64,000 nt of DNA from positions 8,928,001-8,992,000 of the forward strand of contig NC_134756.1 in assembly GCF_050436995.1 (NCBI RefSeq), written 5' to 3'. The notes beneath the pieces are model-generated. The model had not been told where the DNA came from, did not search any database, and was given only the letters and a program-made list of their open reading frames with translations. This stretch comes from Anticarsia gemmatalis (lineage: Eukaryota; Arthropoda; Insecta; Lepidoptera; Erebidae). Positions 36,001 through 44,770 of the stretch are shown here, piece by piece (within the stretch, counting starts at the first letter, position 1; each line of letters opens with the position of its first letter). A program made the position numbers and the translations under genes.

Positions 36001-39000
36001 ATTATAGTCATAGAGTCCTTTGTCACTTCTAACTCCAACAATGTTGTTTCAGGAGATATCTCAACAAACGCCAATGGTAGCGACTCCCCCAATGGAACCC
36101 CAACTATCACCTACCCCTCCACCCCCTTCCATACCGCTACCCATAGAGGTTCCCAAGGATGTCCCTCAAGAGTCCATAGAGACATTACCACAGATAGAAC
36201 TAAAGCTGCCAAAGAGGCCAGTGAGGGAACGACTCGGAGCCAGGGAGGAAATCAAAGCTCCTGAAAAAAAAGAAAAAGAGAGGAGCGAAAGTCCTGAAAG
36301 GTTGTTAAATTACAAATTTGAGGTAGTAAGAGTAAATTGCAACACTATTAATGTGTGAATATGTGTTGGCCATATTTTTTATGAGAGAATTTTTGTTCTG
36401 TTTTTGCTTTAAGCCTTGAAGAGTTATTTCTAACGTATTTATTTTTTTACACAAAGAATAGTATTTTATAAAAATCCAATGCTCAATTGTTCACATTTTT
36501 TCAATTCTCACATAGATTGAAAAAATTGCAAACATTCAATTTACATACTGTCTATAAAATATACACTATAGCTGAAATGATTTGCATGAATCACAAGAAT
36601 TCATAAGTCAGGGAATCAGTTGCTTTATTCATCAGGAATTCCCTTGCAAATGTTTTATTATAATATATTATTTTAAACCGAAAATTTGTCAGTGTATATG
36701 TGTATTTTTTTGGCCAACAAATAATATATTTGGAACCGAATTCACGCATATTATTTTCAGGTTCACACCGGAACGAGAGCCTGAGGTACGGCCGCAAAAG
36801 TCAGCCAAGAGCCGTTTGGGAGACCCACCGGAATCATCTAAAAGAAGTTCTGTATCTGACGACGCTAACTCGGATAATTCGGACACTAGTACCAAAAGAA
36901 TGACTTCGAAGTTAGTATAAAAACTACTTTCTTACATTATTTAAATGTTCAGTTTACTCAGCATTCAATAGGAGGTGAAACTTTTCACAAATACCGATTA
37001 CGTTACCTAACTCTGGGCTACTTTGAGAACGTATTAATAAAAAAAAGGGCAGGTAGTGCACTTTGCCCTAACGTATAGACTAACGCCCAGATCGAAAAGG
37101 CAGTTAATACTACACTTCTTGTTGGTTCATGTACTTTCATACATACAAAAATACATAAAAATAACGCCTTTTCATAGGGGTAGTCGAGACTAGAGACCGT
37201 TACTTGGTACTTACCAACTTCCTTTGTTCATTCACATCCTTATCTTGTCATACCGCGCCGGTTACGAGTAATACCTATATCTCTCAAAATATTTTTTGAC
37301 GTTTCATAAGAAGCTGATATGATTGGTAGATAGATATTATATTTTAAATGAATTTATTATGTTGTTAACAGGGTATCAGTGTTGGAGAATCGTTCTAGTC
37401 GTGCGCAGTGCGCGAGCGTGGTGCGCGTCCGTCCGCGGCCGCGGGTGTCGGCGCCCGCCTCGTCGCTGCTGCTGCGGGCCGTCGCAGATGCTCATAAGAG
37501 CTTGTTGAATGTACGTTCTTATTTAATGTAATGTTTTGCCCTAATATACAATAGACTGCTGGTGCTACATAGAGGAAAGAGAGAGGGGTTATACTTTGAC
37601 TTGAGTATGCGTGATGATTGAACTTACCTTTAAGAATAGTTTTAATATGCCTTTAGTATCCCTTTTTACTTCTAATTTCTGATGTAAACTTAGATCAATC
37701 CACTTTGTTAATTAACTCTGTGTATACTTTGTATCCCCTGCCTCGTTAGGAAAGGAGACCCCTACCCAGCAGTGGGATAGTAATAAGTGTAATAAGTTTA
37801 AAAAAGTATTATTTTATACGAAAATGTATTTCCAATAAACGATTTAAAAACCTGTTGTCTTGACAACCACGAAGTCTACAACAATATTATTCACAATTTA
37901 TATTTCAATTTACATACGAAGCCTCAGTTGGTGAGCATTATGGACAAATATCCTCTCTTGTATTAGAACTAAATAAACATCTTTGAAAAATTCACACAGT
38001 CAGTCATCGGATTTCAAACACATCTAGAACGATGGTAATGAGCCAACTAAAAATATACTTAAAATACTTCCAAATATACACACTATAATAATTATAGATC
38101 TAGTTAATAAACTAACATATTTGGTTTCCAGACGCCAAACACAAAAACCGACACAGAGTCACAACAAGTGAAACGCGCGCTAGTGCTGCCGATGCGGCGG
38201 TGTGTGGAAACACAGAAGATCGTGATACAAGTGCCGGCTGACAACTCGCAGGAGAATGCTGACAGCATCAGTCTAGGCGGCGATATGGACAGCGATGATG
38301 ATAAGAGTTCTAAGTAAGTCTAGTTAAAATTGAGAATTCTGCAGTGAATAGTTTGTGCTTTAAACTAAAACCACTAGGTCTGTAGTTAAGTTTCCAATCT
38401 GAAATTTTCTGATGTAACTTAGCTTAGCAAGTTGTGTCATAGAAAGTAAAATACACTCAAAACCAGGAATTGGTCCCTACTAGCAGGTCATCCTGAATGA
38501 ATTGTTTTTAGGTTGTAAAAACATTTCTCTCCCAAACTCACTATCATGGTGAAGTAATTTAAATGTTTGAACCTATATTGAATTTTAAGAAAAAAGGTGC
38601 TTGTTTTTACAACTTTCACTACTATCAAAGTTACCTACACCTTTTAGCTTTTAAACACAAATATCGTAAAAATATTGCAATACATTTTAATACATGTATT
38701 TGTTTGGTTATACAGAATAGCGAGTGACGTAGATAAAGACGAGTACATACCGGCGCCGATCACTAAGAAGATAATCAATAATGAGTACACGCCCTCACGG
38801 CGGAACGAGGGTAGAACTGCTAGTCGTAAGGATGATACGCTCATTATTGAAACTATGTAAGTACACACTCAATACTATTTCACATACATACGTACTTAAT
38901 ATCACGCTTGTTATATTCGAAGGTGTATGCAGAGGTTATGTGGTTTAACATGTTTGCAACATCTATTCACAAGGTTGATAACCAAATGGTCTAAGCATTC

Positions 39001-40832
39001 GCCTTCACCGCAAGTGGTCGGGAGTTCGAACCCAACTTTTCGAAATCATAGGCGTATTTATAAATAGTTTTTAGTACTCGTTCTGATCGAAAACATGGTG
39101 ATGAGACTTTGAATTTCTGAGAGTTCCTTAACACAGTAATTACAAAGGCATGCAAAGTTCCCAAACCCACACTATTGACTAAAGTAGTGGCACTAACCCC
39201 CGGCTCCAGACCTTTGCCTGCCATTAGAAGTAACGGGTTATTATTTCTCCAAAGCGAATCATAACTAATCATCTTTTCCTTTCGCAGCAACATCCACAAC
39301 CCGTCAGTAGGTAAAGACAAAAACACTCAATTTATTGTCACAATGGATGGCTACCATCCGAACGCGTTCCTCGCAAAGAAACTACAGACAGAAGGCCTCC
39401 TGAACGACGAGGACGAAATAGACAAAACTGACAAAGAAAAACCAAAAGTACCAGAAATTAAAGAACCAAAGCCCAAAGAGAAGAAACCAGAGACAACGGA
39501 AAAGGCTCTAGAAAGTTCGAAAAGGTTGAGTAATGCGAGTGAGGAGAGTGAAACGCAAGTGATTATTAAAAAAGAACCGGAAGAAAAGCCTGAGAAAAGA
39601 AAAAGCCTTGAGGTTAAAGACGAAACGCCGGTTGTGAAGAAAAGGAAGGCATCACCGATTGTATTCGATGTTGATAAGAGAGCGAAAGAGACGGAGAGAG
39701 TGCGGGAGAGAACTGAGAGCGTAGGTAGTGACGGTCATGTGACTGTTACTACTGTTACAAATACTCATAAATATGATTCCGTGCCTCCATGTAAGTATTT
39801 ATTTCATAATTGATTCTTAATGAAATTGTTTTCGCATTTCCTCCATAGATAACTGCAATTTATAGAAGGGCGCAAATAATGTAAAGTCTTATTATGTTGT
39901 TAGACGTGTATATTCATGGACACAAATGTATGTATTTGTCTCTTAAGGCTGGAACATCATAAAATGTGTGTCTCTATGTGTTTCAACGCGCCACAGTATC
40001 GATAGCACTTGGAAGAATTCTATGTTTGTTAGGCTCCTCGTTATACAAGATTAATTCTTAGTGTTAAATGATGTATATGTATTGCGAATTAATAATTGTC
40101 AATCGTCAGTGAGCGCGGCGGAGCGCAAGTTGGTGTGGTGCCGCGCGTTCCCGCTGTGCCGCTACGGCTCGGGCTGCGCCTTCGCGCACCCGCGCTGCAA
40201 GTTCCTGGCGGCCTGCACGCGCCGCCACTGCCCCTACTCGCACTCGCCGCACGCGCCGCTCGCGCCGCCCGAGCCCTCCGCGCAGGTGCCCAGCGTCGGT
40301 CAGTGTTATTTAGAAAACTACATATATTATTTAGAATTCTTTATCCGAGTTTTCTCGAAACAAAACTTTTCATTAAATTGCAAGAAAATCTATCAAACCC
40401 TATGCAATGAATATATAATATATTAAGGCTTTCGGTTAAACAAATAGCGCTATTATTTTTACGCTATCATTTGGTCAATCAGTGTATGTACATCCTAGCG
40501 ATAATACTTGTACGTATAAGCCCGTATACGTGCACGTAAAGTCGTATACGTGCAGTACTGCCAACGCATACGTCTGAAATAACCTAGATTAAAAACACAA
40601 TATTTATCTTCATCTTCGTTTCTTTACAGCATCCCACGTGGTCCCAGCAGCGAACTACAAGTCAATATCGGCCGTAGTTCCCAACATGTGCAAATTCTAC
40701 CCGAACTGCGTGAACCCAACCTGCCACTTCTATCACCCGAAGCCTTGCCGTTACGGCAACACTTGTTCCAACAAGCTCGAATGCAACTTCTATCATGCCG
40801 ATGTGCCACCCAAGTGGAGATATCCAGTCTAA
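33023..40832 (+). CDS. Nab2: Nab2/ZC3H14: nuclear poly(A)-binding CCCH zinc-finger protein, twelve coding exons
   Basis: The coding exons are 33023-33061, 33263-33305, 34553-34723, 35035-35657, 36053-36300, 36761-36910, 37372-37510, 38132-38313, 38716-38856, 39288-39790, 40110-40298 and 40630-40832. They sum to 2631 bases, giving 876 residues and a stop, with all phases matching. The N-terminus (residues 1-80, with GCYVDDELPDYVMVMVANK) is the PWI-like domain of Nab2/ZC3H14. A Lys/Glu/Ser-rich basic segment (about 86-130) resembles a nuclear localisation region. A short coiled coil is likely near 243-270. Four C-x5-C-x4/5-C-x3-H fingers sit at C757-H773, C776-H791, C830-H845 and C849-H865. Family members bind poly(A) RNA in the nucleus, limit poly(A) tail length and affect splicing; loss affects neurons in flies and humans. 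Orthologues usually have five clustered fingers, and the first was not found here. Confidence 0.93.
33263..33305 (+). CDS. Nab2: Nab2 coding exon 2
   Basis: This is a short internal exon (43 bases) encoding SAIKAKLTELGCYV of the PWI-like domain. The acceptor is tttcag at 33262 and the donor gtaagt at 33306. It is too short for simple ORF searches but is fixed by family similarity and phase. Confidence 0.92.
33306..34552 (+). other. Nab2: Nab2 intron 2
   Basis: Holds the deleted Helitron at 33717-33935. A plus-strand open frame at 34208-34474 has no recognisable protein and no acceptor in phase. Confidence 0.75.
33717..33935 (+). mobile_element. non-autonomous Helitron, internally deleted, in Nab2 intron 2
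   Basis: Same family as 143-393, but about 35 bases are missing before the 3' hairpin, and the hairpin itself is altered (aaggcgaagttgcg). The CTAG end is at 33932-33935. It is inserted in the second intron of Nab2, in sense orientation. Confidence 0.75.
34553..34723 (+). CDS. Nab2: Nab2 coding exon 3
   Basis: The exon encodes the rest of the PWI-like domain, DDELPDYVMVMVANK through NWLHQVLKKLQEV. The acceptor is ttacag at 34552 and the donor gtaagt at 34724. This is the most conserved part of the N-terminus. Confidence 0.95.
35035..35657 (+). CDS. Nab2: Nab2 coding exon 4
   Basis: The acceptor is ttcag at 35034 and the donor gtatac at 35658. The exon opens with a strongly basic Lys/Arg/Ser/Glu segment, probably nuclear targeting. 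The conserved RPNIPPLL and SITDVFAGQILKNHGI stretches follow. It ends in a coiled-coil-prone acidic helix region (residues about 243-292). Confidence 0.92.
36053..36300 (+). CDS. Nab2: Nab2 coding exon 5
   Basis: This is a Pro-rich linker (residues 293-375) followed by Lys/Glu-rich sequence. The acceptor is tttcag at 36052. The donor is a weak gttgtt at 36301, chosen because only a phase-2 end joins the next exon in frame. A stronger-looking gtagta about 20 bases downstream would break the frame. Confidence 0.82.
36761..36910 (+). CDS. Nab2: Nab2 coding exon 6
   Basis: The acceptor is tttcag at 36760 and the donor gttagt at 36911. The exon encodes a low-complexity, Ser/Asp/Arg-rich linker ending in TKRMTSK. 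Such linkers are poorly conserved in the family, and phase continuity supports the call. Confidence 0.83.
37134..37265. repeat. dispersed repeat in Nab2 intron 6
   Basis: ACATACAAAAATACATAAAA, AACGCCTTTTCATAGGGGTAG and a downstream TCATTCACATCC block match the order seen at 49300-49440. A common lepidopteran repeat family. Confidence 0.45.
37372..37510 (+). CDS. Nab2: Nab2 coding exon 7
   Basis: The acceptor is aacag at 37371 and the donor gtacgt at 37511. The exon encodes VSVLENRSS and an Arg/Val/Ala-rich stretch ending in ADAHKSLLN. It is GC-rich, unlike the flanking introns. A similar short conserved block occurs in the middle of ZC3H14 proteins. Confidence 0.83.
37735..37790. repeat. dispersed repeat fragment in Nab2 intron 7
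   Basis: AGACCCCTACCCAGCAGTGGGATAG is the opposite orientation of the cccactgctgg repeat. Confidence 0.45.
38132..38313 (+). CDS. Nab2: Nab2 coding exon 8
   Basis: The acceptor is ttccag at 38131 and the donor gtaagt at 38314. The exon encodes LVLPMRRC and an acidic linker DMDSDDDKSSK. Phase 0 in, two bases out. Confidence 0.86.
38716..38856 (+). CDS. Nab2: Nab2 coding exon 9
   Basis: The acceptor is tacag at 38715 and the donor gtaagt at 38857. The exon encodes KDEYIPAPI and a basic linker, ending in LIIET plus two bases. Confidence 0.86.
38973..39195 (+). mobile_element. third tRNA-derived SINE family, Nab2 intron 9
   Basis: The tRNA-like head AACCAAATGGTCTAAGC ... GGAGTTCGAACCC supplies A and B boxes. 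A roughly 140-base unrelated body follows. It sits 90 bases before Nab2 exon 10. Confidence 0.5.
39288..39790 (+). CDS. Nab2: Nab2 coding exon 10
   Basis: The acceptor is tcgcag at 39287 and the donor gtaagt at 39791. The exon starts with the conserved block DKNTQFIVTMDGYHPNAFLA, then a long Lys/Glu-rich disordered linker containing KKRKASPIVFD. In orthologues the first zinc finger would be expected shortly after this exon. Confidence 0.92.
40110..40298 (+). CDS. Nab2: Nab2 coding exon 11 (zinc fingers corresponding to 2 and 3)
   Basis: The acceptor is gtcag at 40109 and the donor gtcagt at 40299. The exon encodes two CCCH fingers: C757-x5-C763-x5-C769-x3-H773 and C776-x5-C782-x4-C787-x3-H791. 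A Pro/Ala/Ser spacer follows. The exon is extremely GC-rich. The order and spacing match fingers 2 and 3 of animal ZC3H14. Confidence 0.92.
40528..40560. repeat. short direct repeat in Nab2 intron 11
   Basis: CGTATACGTGCA occurs twice within about 30 bases, each containing the palindrome GTATAC. No function is evident. Confidence 0.4.
40630..40832 (+). CDS. Nab2: Nab2 coding exon 12 (last two zinc fingers, stop)
   Basis: The acceptor is ttacag at 40629. The exon encodes fingers C830-x5-C836-x4-C841-x3-H845 and C849-x5-C855-x5-C861-x3-H865, then a short tail VPPKWRYPV and TAA at 40830-40832. These correspond to the last two fingers, which in the family contact adenosines of poly(A). Confidence 0.94.
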
Positions 40833-42505
40833 ATATAATGATTTAGTATTAGTTGACTGTTTTATTTACCTGCTTACTTGGTTACTGTATTTTTTTAAAG
40901 AAATTAGAAAAACAAGTATTGGGTCACAGCCATGAGGCAGTTTTCCCAATGATACTATACGAGCGACATGTATTAGCACTTTAAGGTAAATTAAATGACA
41001 TGGATCATCTTGGTAGTGCGTTCAGAAGAACACGTTTGATAAGCTTAAATAAATCTTTATAACCGTACTTTTAAGATATTCGTCTATCAATATGTACCTA
41101 AGATTGTCTGCTAACCAACTACAGAAGAACAAAAGAAATGAACTACTAACTGCATGAGTAATTCCACGTAATAGCACTGACTGAGTATTTTGCTATTTCT
41201 TCCATGTAGGCACAGCTTCTTACTGTGCTATCCCCAGATCTCAATAGATTGAATCGTTAAACATTACACAATAACCAGATTGTTATTACAGTGAGTTCAA
41301 ACTCCCTGCAAGGTCGACATCAATTTGTTCCAATTGTGTGCTGAGAGAATTTTGGACAGCGATTTCCTTATTACATTTCTAGTACCTACGCATATATTCT
41401 ATTGTAGTATAGTTCTTAATATAATCACTTGGTCAATTTATTATTAGGTACACCTGTCATCATGATTTTGAACAATAACGAGGTAGGTATCTCATTTCTT
41501 CCTCATAATATACTTATTTGAAATTCAATGTTTGAGTATCTTCTAGAACTGATTTATGTGGCACAAAAATGAATTGGCACTTAGCGGGTGCACTCGTAGT
41601 ATTCTGCTGAAAAGACTTAATCAGTAGCCATCTTCAGCTGAAAACTACATACCCACCTAATTCTACCTACCATTTTATATGCTTTACACGTTAAAAATCA
41701 TAATACTCGGAACTGCTCGAGTAGTAGAGTAGAGTACTACCTTCACCGTTTATGCTATAATCGGTAGCTCCTTACTTATGACGTCATAATTAATATAGAC
41801 CTATCGCAACAAAGATCCCCATGCGATCCTACGAGATAAAGTCATCACAACTAATGATAATTAACAAGGAGGGAACTAAAAATATCTGCCTATGTAATAT
41901 TTTATATGCACCTTTATATAAATCATGATTCATTTCGGAGATACGGATATCGTGGTACAGTCACAAACACTGGTATTTCCAACTAAGGGCCTCTGAACTA
42001 AATGCATCAACGTGCTGGAAAATAGTGAAGAAAATTAGCTTCCCAGATTTCTTAGCGACGATGAAACCTACGTTAGAGTCGTCATGAGCAAACAACGACT
42101 AAAAATAACATTATGCACCTGTATGGGTTCCATTTTCTTACTCACCTACCACCTACTCATTCTCTGCTGTCTGATATACCTACCTATGCAACGTAAAACT
42201 ATTTAGAAGTACCTTCAGATACAGCCCAGCTAGAAATAAAACATGACAGAATTGGTGGACTCCAACTGTTATAGGTACTCTCTCATGATTACCTGATGCA
42301 TACTACAGATCTTAGGTAGGTAGGTACCTACTGCAAGGAAAGTTTAAAACTGTAAGGATTCCTTGAGTTGATGAAACGCTTAAAACGACGTAAGTAACTG
42401 GTATAAAGTAATCATTTTCATGTCAAAGTGAAATCTGTAATATCTATTATGCGTTTAATAAACAAACATCGTGTCTCTACGACTGTGCGTCACCCTCTGC
42501 TAGGA
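40833..42505. other. Nab2 3' UTR and spacer
   Basis: The early part is Nab2 3' UTR. No further gene was seen up to the orphan exon at 42506. Confidence 0.55.
41048..41053 (+). promoter_or_regulatory. candidate Nab2 poly(A) signal
   Basis: AATAAA lies about 215 bases after the Nab2 stop codon, within the normal range for an insect 3' UTR. No downstream GU-rich check was possible beyond noting T-rich sequence. Confidence 0.4.
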
Positions 42506-42673
42506 CGTCACGTAATGAAATAGATAGGCAAATGTATCCGGCGTTCCCTATCATCCTGCGATCATTCCCGCTTCAGTCCCACTCTCAGTTGGAACAAGCT
42601 CTTGGACTACTCCAACAGGTGCAGGAGTACAGTGCCTTAGTGTTCTTCTTCAAACAGGCGATTTATTCGGAGG
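42506..42673 (+). CDS. orphan exon-like segment of an unrecognised gene
   Basis: The frame is open from about 42410 to the consensus donor gtacgt at 42674, and a plausible acceptor (ccctctgctag) ends at 42505. The segment reads RNEIDRQMYPAFPIIL through LEQALGLLQQVQEYSALV to KQAIYSE. It is GC-richer than its flanks, and the minus-strand frames are closed. An ATG at 42532 could instead start it. I do not recognise the protein. The Leu/Gln-rich middle looks helical. No matching downstream exon (phase 0 acceptor) was found before 64 kb, so it may belong to a gene with a long intron running off the right edge, or be a relic. Confidence 0.45.
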
Positions 42674-43380
42674 TACGTTGCATTTGATAGCATGCAAATC
42701 ATCATGATCATTCAGTAGCAGACATTGCGACGATGAGTAGGTTTTTTAACATCTTCGAATCTTAGAAAGGAGTAATAATCTGTCAGGTGTCTTTTTCCAT
42801 ATACCTACCGTCTTCTAAAGATTCAAGGGCGTAGAGTTTGGTGACCAATCAAATATCTACTATACTATCGTGATTGTGCCCGTGGGGAGAGCAGGAACAT
42901 AATAGGTAGGTAGGTACATTGTCACGAAAGTTTCCCACGAAAGTGTCAGAAGACTTTTTGTTTTTTTTTACTAAAATAAGTTCATATACTTATCAGATAG
43001 ACTGATACTTTAACAGACCAGGGTTTGCATTATGCATCAACGGCAATATACGGTAACAGAGAAAACCACATCTTTAAAAAAGCTCGCTAACGTTTTCTAA
43101 TCACTTAATCAAATACTTAATATTTATAAACATAATATAAATATTCAAGCAGTTAAAATAAACGTATGACTAATATTATTTATATTTCGTATACTAAAAT
43201 TTTGAGGAAAGACTTATGTAATTTATTGTTATAAATTGTAAATTTGACGCCACGTGTAACACAAGTTAATCTAGTATCTTAGTATGCACAATGTCTAGTG
43301 CATTGAAATAGGAAGTTCGCCGGGTCGATTCGTATCAGAAAGGTCGTTCGTCTAGTATCAGTTAGTTATCTTACTAATAT

Positions 43381-43459
43381 CATAACTGCTTAAGTTTATA
43401 TATTTGTTACTCAATCAAATCATAACTGCTTATGTTTATATGTTTGTTACTCTATCAAG
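43381..43459. repeat. two tandem copies of a 40-base unit
   Basis: CATAACTGCTTAAGTTTATA at 43381 repeats at 43421 with three single-base differences across the unit. It lies immediately before the 5S-derived SINE. Confidence 0.7.
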
Positions 43460-43480
43460 CCAAAACTATGAGTCCAATGT

Positions 43481-43695
43481 GTGGGTTAAGCAACCGTTGG
43501 CACGGTCATTCTGTAGATGGGTGACCGCATAGTGGTATTTGAACAGAACTCTTTCGTGCTTCAGAGGGCATGTTAAAAGTTGGTCACGGTTGTTGTTTAT
43601 TAAGACAACAGTCGTCAAGCTATGTCAAGAGCCCTTCGGACTGCTTGAACAACTTTGACACTAGGCTGACCACTAACCATACGACAGAATAGAAG
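43481..43695 (+). mobile_element. 5S rRNA-derived SINE
   Basis: GGTTAAGCAACCGTTGGCAC and GTAGATGGGTGACCGC align with the A box to C box internal promoter of animal 5S rRNA. The tail CTTGAACAACTTTGACACTAG recurs at 23299-23375. A 5S-like head fused to a different tail marks a SINE rather than a 5S gene. Confidence 0.6.
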
Positions 43696-44216
43696 CGAAG
43701 ATGCGGGTTGAAGCTAGTTAGAACCAATTACAATCAGTGTCTTAGTAGGTACCTACCTATAATATATACCGACAAGTACCTTATACTAAATGTAGGTACT
43801 TACCTAATTAGTTTTACTTCGAATAGTAAGCCTTTTGTATTAAATACAATTCGACACGTAAATAGGTACATATGTAAGTAACTACGTCAATTCGCAGTTC
43901 CTTTGATTACTCTAGGTTAGGTAGGTACAAATACAATTTAACCGCAACTTAAACCGATTGATATCAACTATTAAAGTCCGAAAAACATCAATACAAACAT
44001 AACATGCCAATTCAACTGCATTCGTAAACCACAATACCGCAGATTAAGATCAATACAGATTGGTTACAAAAAACGGTAGGTAAGAACCGAAAATAGACGG
44101 TAATAGAGACAGACACCGTGTCAAAACCATAAACATCGTGTTTTCCGGTTGCGGTTCGGAAAACTAAAACAATACACTCACTGGCAGGTACATCGAAACT
44201 TAACAAAAAACGTCAT

Positions 44217-44482
44217 CAGTAGCGCTACCATGAGTTGGTAACTATAGTCTCCCGGAGACACTGTAGTTCTCGTAAAACTCGAACAGCGCCTCTAGCGGAT
44301 AGTTAAGGTACCAAAATTGCTACCATGGGTCGCCATATTTAATAACGTGTAGTTAAATTAAACAACAGTGAATGTAGATTGGCTTTGTCGTTCATTCTTT
44401 CCCTTTTGAGCCCACTGTTGTAGTTGCGTTCTCACGTTAACTACTCTAGTTTTTAACTACGCCAACTCATGGTAGGGCTACA
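44217..44482. mobile_element. foldback MITE of a related family
   Basis: The terminal arms GTAGCGCTACCATGAGTTGG and CCAACTCATGGTAGGGCTAC are inverted repeats with one mismatch in 20. The inner core CAGCGCCTCTAGCGG at 44284 is shared with the GTAGCGCGATTCTC family. The element is about 265 bp with no ORF. Confidence 0.7.
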
Positions 44483-44637
44483 GAACTGGCGATCAAGGCC
44501 GAATAGAAATGACCAGAAGCATTACAAGACTATTAAAATAATTAAGAGTGGGTTTTTATTATGGAGGTATTTACTTTTAAAATTACGCTTGTTTTAAAAC
44601 TGAATTTATTCAGCAGAAAAAAAAACTAAACTTAAAT

Positions 44638-44770
44638 AAATAGTCAAGTCAAGTCAAAGTCAAATATTCTTTATTTCATAAACTTTAACAAGTAGGTATT
44701 TGAAATCGTAAAAATAAATTTAATACTGGCCTCCTTCTTCTCAGCCATTTTAAACTAACTTTTAACAGAC
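44638..44770. repeat. dispersed repeat, AT-rich
   Basis: GTCAAGTCAAAGTCAAATATTCTTTATTTCATAAA begins a repeat type common in Lepidoptera. Only its start is clear here. Confidence 0.4.

Noticed and set aside
40096..40410. Alternative 104-codon frame over the Nab2 finger exon
   Set aside because: An Ala/Arg/Leu-rich shadow of a GC-rich exon; the other frame encodes the CCCH fingers and fits the splice phases.
43481..43540. 5S rRNA gene
   Set aside because: Only the internal promoter region resembles 5S RNA, it is diverged, and it is joined to a SINE tail.
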